Assembly: GCA_023132545.1 (NCBI GenBank)
Contig: JAGLYB010000035.1
Coordinates: forward strand, 1 to 20,170
Reading direction: 5' to 3'
From: Candidatus Bipolaricaulota bacterium
Lineage (GTDB): Bacteria > Bipolaricaulota > Bipolaricaulia > UBA7950 > UBA9294
DNA length: 20,170 nucleotides
Made by a program: the position numbers and the translations under genes. Position 1 is the stretch's first letter. Every line of letters begins with the position of its first letter. Shown in pieces: positions 1 to 5,981 of this stretch. Below the pieces are notes generated by a model, which made no database searches, was not told the DNA's origin, and worked only from the letters and a program-made list of their open reading frames with translations.

Positions 1-196
1 CTTTCCATGCCCCGAGATTTCCTCCTCCCAAGATGAGGAGGTAGGCGCCTGCGGCCACCAATCCCCCGAGATGGATAATGAATACCGATTCCATGACCCC
101 GACATGATGTCCCAACACACCTGCGAACAACGTTTGCGTGGCAATAGCCATACCGACGACCACGGTCAGAACGATGGACATAGCAATCATGGACAT
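1..196 (-). CDS. DMT-type small-molecule permease (DUF606/YdcZ-like), C-terminus outside window
   Basis: This is the first 65 residues of a membrane protein whose gene runs off the left edge of the window. Translation from the ATG at 196 (a second ATG lies two codons later, at 190) begins MSMIAMSIVLTVVVGMAIAT and continues with a short polar loop and a second hydrophobic helix ending in a glycine-rich turn. A glycine-dotted first helix, a small hydrophilic linker and a second helix match the start of the DUF606/YdcZ branch of the drug/metabolite transporter superfamily, which are inner-membrane proteins of mostly unknown substrate. An AAAGGGA stretch about 7 nt upstream is a modest ribosome binding site. 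The gene lies 46 nt downstream of the next minus-strand gene and could be co-transcribed with it. Other small DMT-like permeases are possible, because only two helices are visible. Confidence 0.6.
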   Translation of the reverse strand, partial: MSMIAMSIVLTVVVGMAIATQTLFAGVLGHHVGVMESVFIIHLGGLVAAGAYLLILGGGNLGAWK

Positions 197-242
197 GAAA
201 TTTCCCTTTCTCTGACGGAACCCGCAGATCGGCCGCAACCTA

Positions 243-995
243 CTAGGAAGCGGCTTCCCCCTCTAGAGCGTTCATCAGATGGTAAACGAAAGCACACTGC
301 TCGGGAAACAGCAAGAAGAATCCCAAGACCTGATCGCGTGACAGTGGAGTCCATCGGGGTGATCCGTCCTGGTTTCGAGACAGCTGAATGAGTGCCATCA
401 GGCCGTTGAGCTGCGGTTCGATGGATTCAGTGATATCTGTCGACAACGAATGATGCTGCAAGGTTTGAATAACAGCCTGGGCCCGGCTGCGAGCAGGACG
501 AGTTGACGCTTCCAGTTCTTGAGTTTCGCCTCCGTGTTGTCGCGTACTCAGCAATATGTTCGCAAGCTGATCGAACAGATGTTCGGCCGCCCGCGCCAGC
601 AAAACTACGGAGGAAGACCAGCTTCCGGTTAGGGAAACGGACAGTGCCTCGCGAACGGAATGCAGCACGAAATCGTCGATTTCAGCATCCGTCACTTCTG
701 TCAGCCGTCCGATGTAGCGATCGGGATCGCGAGCCAGAATTCGCCCGTCTTCAAGACACTGCGAACCATACTCGGTGAGATGAACGAACGGCAGGTTCAG
801 ATTGAGCGAGTTCTTTCCCGGTGCCAACACACCTTGCACCAGAAGCTCCCAAAGGATTTCCTGGAGTGTGAGGACGTCATGCCGTTCATACGATTCGACC
901 AGCCTTCGCAAATCGTTCTCGATCGCATGGAAATGGGTTTGTGGCGTCTTCTTCAGGATCTCGAACACATAGGGTCGGAGCGTCGCTTTATCCAT
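243..995 (-). CDS. Hypothetical protein, predicted wHTH-like N-terminus plus HEPN/DUF4145-like C-terminus
   Basis: A 250-residue soluble protein that I do not recognise by name. Residues 1-90 look like a winged-helix-type fold: helices around 8-50, then a short strand region containing LTEYG. Residues 105-245 are helical and resemble HEPN/DUF4145-type domains, with a helix carrying LLARAAEHLFDQL, then a conserved-looking LIQLSRNQDGSP (residues 202-213), then a final helix with FPEQCAFVYHLMNAL. In HEPN-like proteins this position usually reads R-N-x-x-G-H-P, with the His forming the Rx4-6H ribonuclease motif. Here the His position is Ser212, so RNase activity is doubtful. The ATG at 995 is preceded by GAGGT 4 nt upstream. 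The gene sits between an M29 peptidase and a DMT permease, all on the minus strand; the neighbours give no clear functional clue. Confidence 0.75.
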   Translation of the reverse strand: MDKATLRPYVFEILKKTPQTHFHAIENDLRRLVESYERHDVLTLQEILWELLVQGVLAPGKNSLNLNLPFVHLTEYGSQCLEDGRILARDPDRYIGRLTEVTDAEIDDFVLHSVREALSVSLTGSWSSSVVLLARAAEHLFDQLANILLSTRQHGGETQELEASTRPARSRAQAVIQTLQHHSLSTDITESIEPQLNGLMALIQLSRNQDGSPRWTPLSRDQVLGFFLLFPEQCAFVYHLMNALEGEAAS

Positions 996-1093
996 GCTAC
1001 CTCACTGGATTGAGAGTGTGCGACAGCATACGAAGGATACAGGCCTGAAGCAACTTCCGATGGGCTGGGGCTCTATCATCACGACCAGCTTAT

Positions 1094-1123
1094 GGGTGTC
1101 CGAAAAGGACTTGTCGGACACCC
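1094..1123 (-). terminator. Perfect 10-bp stem-loop downstream of the M29 aminopeptidase gene
   Basis: GGGTGTCCGA (1094-1103) and TCGGACACCC (1114-1123) form a perfect 10-bp stem with a 10-nt loop, 37 nt past the stop codon of the minus-strand aminopeptidase gene. The sequence after the stem on the minus strand is not U-rich, so it may act as a weak or factor-assisted terminator or as an mRNA 3' stabiliser. Nothing else is recognisable in the 165-nt gap. Confidence 0.5.
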
Positions 1124-1160
1124 GGATTCTCCTTGTTGTGCTATTGCAATTTGCGGACTG

Positions 1161-2273
1161 CTATTTCAACTCGGGGATGAACGCTCCGTCCTCGTAGATC
1201 AGTACCTCGTTGGCCCAGATCTTCCCGCCTTGCGACAGATCGCAAACCATGTCCCAGTGAATGGCCGATTCATTGACGCTTCCGGTTTCCGGCATCCCGC
1301 GGCCCAAGGCCATGTGGAAGCTGCCGCCGATCTTCTCGTCGAACAGCGTGTTACCAGTAGCTTTGGTGATGCCCACGTTGGTGCCGATGGCGAATTCCCC
1401 CACAAAACGGGCCCCTTCGTCGATGTCGATCGTCTTGAGCAGGAAGTCCTCGCCCTTATCCGCAGTGGCTTTGACAACCTTGCCCTTCTCGAACCACAAG
1501 TGCACGCCTTCGAGCTTACGCCCCTGATAGGTGGTAGGATAGGAGAAACGCACGTGACCTTCGACGGAATCCTCCACTGGTCCGGTGAATACCTCTCCAT
1601 CAGGCATATTGCGAGTGCCACAGCAGTTGACGAATGTTCGCCCCTCAACGTTCATGTGGAGATCGACATCTGGACCTTCAACTCGCAGTGTGCTGACCTT
1701 GTCGAGATAGTCGACGACCTTCTGCTGTTGGACAGACACGTTCTTCCAATACCCAACCGGGTCATCCATGTTAGGCAAGCAGGCGCTGTACACGAAATCC
1801 TCGTACTCGGACAGGCTCATCTCGGCGTCTTGGGCAGAGGCATTGGTTGGGAACAAGGCCAACGTCCATTTGAAATCCCCGTCTGCCGTACGCTTCATAA
1901 TGGTTCCGAACAATTCACCCTGGGCTTGGCTGGCCAGAGCGATCTTTTCAGGCGGGATGTTGGTCATGGCTTTGGTGTTTACAGGGCTCATTAGATTGAT
2001 GGAGGCGTCAAACGTCTCCACGGCCTGTTTCAGCGGCTCGGGGATGTACTGAATCTGCTCATCATTGCCGTACTTGTAAACGAGTTCGCCAAATCCCGGC
2101 ATAACAGGGCGGAGGAACGTGTGCCCGCCCGCCTTGAGGATTTCGATACAAATGGCCTTGAGCAAAGGCTCGGCGATTGGGCCTCCTTGAACCAATACCT
2201 TGTCTCCCGGCTTGACGCCGATGGAGTAATTGACCAGAACCTGCGCTAGCTTCTCAACTCGTGGATCGTGCAT
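1161..2273 (-). CDS. M29 family aminopeptidase (AmpS/PepS/AmpT type)
   Basis: A 370-residue cytosolic metallo-aminopeptidase of MEROPS family M29, which removes N-terminal residues from peptides using a dinuclear metal centre. Ligand residues known from the family can be placed: Glu227 (in DGEVFTGP), Glu293 (GEFAIGTN), His320 (SFHMALGRG), and His339 and Asp341 (AIHWDMVCD). The tyrosine usually found seven residues after the first ligand His is Met327 here. I chose the ATG at 2273 because AAGGAG lies 7 nt upstream and MHDPRVEKLAQVL aligns with the family N-terminus. A longer reading frame exists up to 2351 but lacks a better ribosome site. Length is close to the family norm of about 370-410. 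It follows the phosphatase gene on the same strand by 101 nt and is followed by a stem-loop. Probable role: peptide turnover. Confidence 0.93.
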   Translation of the reverse strand: MHDPRVEKLAQVLVNYSIGVKPGDKVLVQGGPIAEPLLKAICIEILKAGGHTFLRPVMPGFGELVYKYGNDEQIQYIPEPLKQAVETFDASINLMSPVNTKAMTNIPPEKIALASQAQGELFGTIMKRTADGDFKWTLALFPTNASAQDAEMSLSEYEDFVYSACLPNMDDPVGYWKNVSVQQQKVVDYLDKVSTLRVEGPDVDLHMNVEGRTFVNCCGTRNMPDGEVFTGPVEDSVEGHVRFSYPTTYQGRKLEGVHLWFEKGKVVKATADKGEDFLLKTIDIDEGARFVGEFAIGTNVGITKATGNTLFDEKIGGSFHMALGRGMPETGSVNESAIHWDMVCDLSQGGKIWANEVLIYEDGAFIPELK

Positions 2274-2374
2274 ATGGATTCTCCTTGGTTGGTCCTTGTC
2301 GCGGTGTGTGTCTATGCTCAGTACGTAACGATTCTGAGGGTAGTGGTTCATTTCGCGTGGGACAAGGATTCTAG

Positions 2375-3175
2375 CTAGATCTCGATGAGTTCGAGATCGC
2401 GAGCCGTGTCAATCTGCCGGCCTGGCATCAATCGAGCGACCTGGCGCTTACCGCCTCCGTATGCGACGGTTGTGAACAGCGTCAGACAGCGATCATTGAA
2501 CAGATAGAGCGGAGCTGTCGGCTGGTGGGAGCGGATATGAATCTTGATTCCAAGCTGCGAAGATCGTTTCTCGAAGGCCGTTGGGCCGAAGGCAGGCCGG
2601 TTTCCCAGGGCGATTGATTTTCGATCTTCATCCACCCAATCTCCCCAGGTCAGAGCCCGCCATTGCGCGGATCCCAATTCGATGTTGTCTATGGCCTCCA
2701 GAGAGGGAAGATCTGGGAGACCGCCATGGGTGGTGAGGATGCCTAACGGGTGCCAAGCCGCCAACGGGAGTTTCATCAGATGATGAGCCAGTCTCTCGGA
2801 CTGGTCTTCGGGAAGGCTATCCCAAAAGTCGGCGGGTCTGAAATAGGAGATGCTGCGAGCCTCGTGATTACCCATCAACAGGTGCACGCAAGACGGAGCC
2901 TTGAGTTTCTCCTGCGCGATCAACGCCATAGCTCCCAGTGAGTCGGCCCCCCGATCCACGATATCTCCCAAGAACACAATCATGTGATCCGATGTTGGAA
3001 ATCGCGAGAACACGGTTTCAACTGCGTCCCGATCTCCGTGGATATCTCCGGCGAATACGATTGAGCGGTCGTCCGGTAGGCGGACCAGTCGAGGGAGCCG
3101 ACGTTCGTTTGACTGGAAAGCTTCTCCCCATAGTTTGAGGAGGTCGTTGATATCTCGTGACGCACCGAGGTTCAT
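2375..3175 (-). CDS. PPP-family metallophosphatase (serine/threonine protein phosphatase-like)
   Basis: A 266-residue calcineurin-like phosphoesterase. The metal-binding signature of the PPP family is complete and in order: GDIHG (residues 43-47), GDIVDRG (70-76), GNHE (102-105), His150 in THGGLPD, and a downstream His in RSHQP (215-219). Such enzymes hydrolyse phosphoprotein or other phosphoester substrates with two metal ions; the substrate here is unknown. The C-terminal VAYGGG segment follows the usual order in PPP phosphatases. The ATG at 3175 begins 9 nt after the stop of the upstream DUF2785 gene. Only a weak GGTAAG precedes it, so translation is probably coupled to that gene. Bis(5'-nucleosyl)-tetraphosphatase-like activity is an alternative to protein phosphatase. 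Confidence 0.9.
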   Translation of the reverse strand: MNLGASRDINDLLKLWGEAFQSNERRLPRLVRLPDDRSIVFAGDIHGDRDAVETVFSRFPTSDHMIVFLGDIVDRGADSLGAMALIAQEKLKAPSCVHLLMGNHEARSISYFRPADFWDSLPEDQSERLAHHLMKLPLAAWHPLGILTTHGGLPDLPSLEAIDNIELGSAQWRALTWGDWVDEDRKSIALGNRPAFGPTAFEKRSSQLGIKIHIRSHQPTAPLYLFNDRCLTLFTTVAYGGGKRQVARLMPGRQIDTARDLELIEI

Positions 3176-3184
3176 GGATTGGGC

Positions 3185-4015
3185 TTACCGGTCAGGTAAG
3201 GCGGCATGAGCGGCTTCAATGAGGGAGATCACTCCATCGGCAAGCTCGCCCTTGGCTTGGAAAAGCAGACATCTCAGGGAATTGCGGGCATTGACGTATT
3301 GGATGTGAACGTTGGGGAGTTGGCCTTCGAAACGTGCTTTAGGGACGACGTGCTTCAGCCAATTCTCGATGATCTCCTGGGACAACACGTCGCGCTTGAG
3401 CAGTTTGAGGACAGCAGCCGCCATTCTGGCGTCTTCTTCATGGGCATAGACAACGGTGTCTGGGGTCATTGCACCTGCGATGGCCTCCAGTAACTGAACG
3501 ATCGGCTCGCTACCCAACTCGGAGCATTGGACGAGCTGCCCCACGGCGTCAGCGGCATGGGCGATGCCGTGAGCCCACCATTTCTCACCCGATATGTATC
3601 CGCGCAGATCCTTCTCTTCGCGAAGGTATCGAGCTAAATCATTGCATGTTTGCTCCACCTCTTCTGAAGACAGAAACGCTTGTTTCCGATGCATGTAGAG
3701 GGTTGGTACGAGGAGGAGAGCGACGAATGCCCTAAGGAATACGCTGTCGGATCCGTTCTCTCCGATGCCTGAGAACAGTGCATTCTCTCCCAGGAGACCC
3801 AGATGAATATCGCGGAGTCCCTGCGCGTCGATGGCTTCCGAGACGATCCAACGATGGAGTGTGCCATAGACGTTACGCTCGCGGAATTCGCCGTCGGATT
3901 CTCCAAGCAAAGGAATGGAAGAATAAACGAACTCTGCCGGATCTACATCTTCCGGGATGGCATGCTCGTTGCTCGCGATATCGAGGAACGTCTGTCGAAT
4001 CGATGCGTCGACCAT
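3185..4015 (-). CDS. DUF2785 family protein
   Basis: A 276-residue soluble, mostly helical protein. The segment EEKDLRGYISGEKWWAHGIA followed by HAADAVGQL (about residues 135-163) is the hallmark of the DUF2785 family, whose biochemical function is not known to me. The rest is alpha-helical without obvious catalytic motifs. The ATG at 4015 is preferred over one 14 codons upstream because AAGGAG lies 6 nt before it. The gene is followed after 9 nt by the PPP-type phosphatase gene, so the two are very likely co-transcribed and made together. mscL lies upstream on the same strand after 114 nt. Confidence 0.8.
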   Translation of the reverse strand: MVDASIRQTFLDIASNEHAIPEDVDPAEFVYSSIPLLGESDGEFRERNVYGTLHRWIVSEAIDAQGLRDIHLGLLGENALFSGIGENGSDSVFLRAFVALLLVPTLYMHRKQAFLSSEEVEQTCNDLARYLREEKDLRGYISGEKWWAHGIAHAADAVGQLVQCSELGSEPIVQLLEAIAGAMTPDTVVYAHEEDARMAAAVLKLLKRDVLSQEIIENWLKHVVPKARFEGQLPNVHIQYVNARNSLRCLLFQAKGELADGVISLIEAAHAALPDR

Positions 4016-4129
4016 AAAGGACTCCTTGGATTCTCTGGGATGCCACATCATACGCATATGGATCTGTTCATTCGATGACCATGCGCTCAGAGATAGATTC
4101 TTGAGTCGCCGGCCGCCGGCTTGGCCTAT

Positions 4130-4564
4130 TTAGGAACCTAGTTCTGAAGTGCAGTTGGGGCAGCGGACGGCAGCAATGGATATCGTTGTCATGCAGAACG
4201 GGCAGTCTTTGGTGGTCGGGGTTGCTTCTTCAACGGGTTTCTGCATTCGCATGGCGGCTCGGACCAGATAGAACATCACCAAGGCGACGATCAACAACGT
4301 TACGACGGTATTGATGAAAGCACCGTAGTAAATGGCGGCAGCCCCGGCTTCTCGGGCAGCAGTGGCGGATTCATAGATCTGGCCGGATAGATTGATGTAC
4401 AGGTTGGTGAAGTCCACGTTTCCGACAAGCTTTCCGATGATCGGCATAATGAGATCGTTGATGAACGATTTCACCACGGCTCCGAATGCTGCGCCCATGA
4501 TGAAGGCGACGGCAAGCTGAAGTAGATTGCCTTTCAGTATGAAGTCTCGAAAATCCTTTCGCAT
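4130..4564 (-). CDS. mscL: Large-conductance mechanosensitive channel with C-terminal zinc ribbon
   Basis: A 144-residue homopentameric inner-membrane channel that opens under membrane tension to release solutes on osmotic downshock. The N-terminal DFRDFILKGN and the first helix LAVAFIMGAAFGAVVKSFIN are diagnostic of MscL. A second helix (INTVVTLLIVALVMFYLV, about residues 85-102) follows a periplasmic loop with an Ala/Glu-rich insert. Instead of a simple C-terminal helix bundle, the protein ends with a CPFC...CPNC pair (about residues 119-139), predicted to bind zinc in the cytoplasm. The ATG at 4564 has GGAGGAG about 6 nt upstream. A longer frame starting five codons earlier overlaps the ribosome binding site and is unlikely to be used. 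It heads a run of four minus-strand genes. Confidence 0.95.
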   Translation of the reverse strand: MRKDFRDFILKGNLLQLAVAFIMGAAFGAVVKSFINDLIMPIIGKLVGNVDFTNLYINLSGQIYESATAAREAGAAAIYYGAFINTVVTLLIVALVMFYLVRAAMRMQKPVEEATPTTKDCPFCMTTISIAAVRCPNCTSELGS

Positions 4565-4668
4565 GAGTCTCTCCTCCAAGTCGATCGGTATGTCTCTAAT
4601 CCTCTGAATGCATCATAGACATCTTGGGAAGCAATAGGAATTGGAGACGCCGAGATCCCATTTTGCTA

Positions 4669-4697
4669 TTGACGCTCGTAGATGAATGCAGTAGGGT
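4669..4697 (+). promoter_or_regulatory. Candidate sigma70-type promoter for a leader or small RNA
   Basis: TTGACG (4669-4674), a 17-nt spacer and TAGGGT (4692-4697). The -35 box is good and the -10 box matches the consensus at only three positions. The expected start is near 4704. It lies in the divergent gap between mscL (minus) and the plus-strand gene at 4889. Confidence 0.35.
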
Positions 4698-4703
4698 GGT
4701 TGC

Positions 4704-4874
4704 GTTATGAACGGGAAGAGGAGCAACAAGCTTGAGATGGGCTTCGCAGAACTGAAGCCCAGTTTCCTTTTCCTGAGCACGACGACGAACTAGCCCGCCC
4801 GTACGCAGCCTCGGCTGCTCCATCGGGATGGGCATGACGACTACAGGCAAAACACGCCTGTGGTCTTTTCTTTT
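4704..4874 (+). ncRNA. Candidate small RNA or structured 5' leader ending in an intrinsic terminator
   Basis: Between mscL and the gene at 4889 lie 324 nt without a convincing long gene. On the plus strand, downstream of the candidate promoter, are three stem-loops. TGGGCTTC/GAAGCCCA (4738-4745 with 4754-4761) is followed by GTTTCCTTTTCC. GCAGC/GCTGC lies at 4805-4818. CTACAGGC/GCCTGTGG (4841-4848 with 4856-4863, one G-U pair) is followed by TCTTTTCTTTT. The last element looks like an intrinsic terminator directly before the Shine-Dalgarno sequence of the next gene, so this could be a roughly 170-nt RNA or an attenuating leader. A short frame of 28 codons starts at 4707 inside it. I could not match it to any known riboswitch, 6S or SRP RNA. 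Confidence 0.35.
4841..4874 (+). terminator. Intrinsic terminator-like hairpin immediately upstream of the 4889 gene
   Basis: CTACAGGC (4841-4848), loop AAAACAC, then GCCTGTGG (4856-4863), followed by the U-rich tract TCTTTTCTTTT (4864-4874). The stem has one G-U pair. Its position 15 nt before the next ATG suggests either the end of a small RNA or transcription attenuation of that gene. Confidence 0.55.
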
Positions 4875-4888
4875 GGAAGGGAGAAGAC

Positions 4889-5374
4889 ATGAAAGCAGTG
4901 AAGTGGAATTCGCAAAGCCTTATTGCTCGTGGAGACGGGTTTCAGAAGGCGATAGCAGGCATGATCGTTGATGCCGAGAGCGGGGAGCATGTAAGGGTTC
5001 AGATTGAGCGGTCGAAGTTTCATCGGATCATGGGTCGGACGGAGTGCGTTGCGGCTACTTTCAGAGAAGGATGCATCAAGGCTGTTGAGCTGGGTATCTG
5101 GCCGTTGCCCCAGAAGGCGCGCGTGCTGGCCGAGATTCATCGAAGATTTGACCATGTTCCTGAAGCTGACTGTGCTTCAGTTGCTTGGCAAACCAGCGTG
5201 GCGGCGATCCTTGACTTCGCTGGTGCTTGGGCGCTGGCTGCTCGATTGATGCAGGCTGGATTGAGGGTTTCCGTCCTTGAGGAAAACCTGGTAGGCAAGC
5301 CTTCCGGCAGCGTCGATGAGGACAGGGTTGATGTGGAACTCGTGATCCCCATTGGCACTGCGAAAGATGTCTAG
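4889..5374 (+). CDS. Hypothetical protein, 161 aa
   Basis: A 161-residue protein that I do not recognise. It starts MKAVKWNSQSLIARGD, has a predicted alpha/beta N-terminal half, an Ala/Leu-rich stretch around residues 105-130 (AAILDFAGAWALAARLMQAG, more likely an amphipathic helix than a membrane segment) and an acidic tail. A strong ribosome site (GGAAGGGAG, spacing about 6) precedes the ATG at 4889, and codon positions look coding, with many G-starting codons. The coding sequence therefore looks real although no family is evident. It is preceded by a terminator-like hairpin, so its expression may be attenuated. The downstream HTH gene on the same strand has its own promoter. Confidence 0.6.
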   Translation: MKAVKWNSQSLIARGDGFQKAIAGMIVDAESGEHVRVQIERSKFHRIMGRTECVAATFREGCIKAVELGIWPLPQKARVLAEIHRRFDHVPEADCASVAWQTSVAAILDFAGAWALAARLMQAGLRVSVLEENLVGKPSGSVDEDRVDVELVIPIGTAKDV

Positions 5375-5451
5375 CTCGTGCTCTACTTGGTTCGGCCCAG
5401 ACGATCGATGACTCCAATGAGGCGATCTGTCAATTCACGCCTGATATCCGG

Positions 5452-5497
5452 TACAAGAGTTGTCCGCATTACACGAAATGATTGTGTGCATCTTGTA
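5452..5497 (+). repeat. Inverted repeat around the HTH gene promoter, candidate operator
   Basis: TACAAGA (5452-5458) and TCTTGTA (5491-5497) are a perfect 7-bp inverted repeat with centres 39 bp apart. The second arm overlaps the -10 box of the HTH gene. A shorter ACAC/GTGT repeat (5471-5474 with 5484-5487) lies between them. This arrangement suits autoregulation by the protein encoded just downstream. Confidence 0.4.
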
Positions 5498-5501
5498 TAC
5501 T
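5496..5501 (+). promoter_or_regulatory. -10 box six nt upstream of an ATG (leaderless mRNA predicted)
   Basis: TATACT (5496-5501) is followed by six bases and then the ATG at 5508. No Shine-Dalgarno sequence is present. Transcription starting about 7 nt after the -10 box would begin at the A of the start codon. No good -35 box is visible at the normal spacing. Confidence 0.45.
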
Positions 5502-5507
5502 ACGGCC

Positions 5508-5942
5508 ATGGCCACACTGGAAGATGTTGCACGATTCCTTGGAATGTCCAAGAGTACAGTGCGAAACCGAGTGAACGCCTTGGGGGAGACGTTGGACGTA
5601 TATCTCTCGCGAGGCCCCCGAAACCGCTTAATCTTTGAAGGAGAAGCGGTGGCCATCCTTCGCCGTCTCGAAGAACTCCGCGAGAGTGAAGGCCTTCCCA
5701 TTCAAGAAGCGGTTCTACGACTGAAGTGGGAGTTGTCGTATGCAGAGCAACCTCCCGGTGTCTACATCATGTTGCCCACGGACGTTGAATCGTCGGTACT
5801 CAAGGAACTCGTTCAGGAACTGTGTGACGAGCGTGATCACTGGCGTAGCTATGCCAAGATGCTTCAATCTGTGCTCCCGGCCAGCTTGAAATGGCTGACC
5901 AATATCAGCCCGTCCATTCCTTCGGATCGCCGCCTCAACTAG
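5508..5942 (+). CDS. Small helix-turn-helix transcriptional regulator
   Basis: A 144-residue DNA-binding protein. Residues 3-25 (LEDVARFLGMSKSTVRNRV) are a clear helix-turn-helix, followed by a possible wing (VYLSRGPRNRLIF) and a MerR-like helical stretch (GEAVAILRRLEELRESEGLP...). The C-terminal third contains helix and coiled-coil-like sequence (LKELVQELCDERDHWRSYAK) that may mediate dimerisation. The family is MerR-like or a related small regulator; no effector domain is obvious. I chose the ATG at 5508 rather than one 16 codons upstream because the HTH begins at once and a -10 box ends six bases before it, which predicts a leaderless mRNA. Flanking inverted repeats suggest autoregulation. 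It converges on the SHMT-GcvT gene, 39 nt away. Confidence 0.75.
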   Translation: MATLEDVARFLGMSKSTVRNRVNALGETLDVYLSRGPRNRLIFEGEAVAILRRLEELRESEGLPIQEAVLRLKWELSYAEQPPGVYIMLPTDVESSVLKELVQELCDERDHWRSYAKMLQSVLPASLKWLTNISPSIPSDRRLN

Positions 5943-5981
5943 CTGCCTCAAGCCTTTCCCAGAACACCAGCAAGCCGCTGT

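Noticed and set aside
1092..1994. A 300-codon plus-strand reading frame
   Set aside because: It lies entirely antisense to the well-supported M29 aminopeptidase and has no ribosome site or recognisable domain.
2274..2351. A 26-residue N-terminal extension of the M29 aminopeptidase
   Set aside because: An ideal AAGGAG is placed for the ATG at 2273, and the extension has no family counterpart.
4109..4121. GCCGGC repeated around one base after mscL, which looks like a GC-rich hairpin terminator
   Set aside because: The loop would be too small and there is no U-rich tail on either strand; simple GC-rich palindrome.
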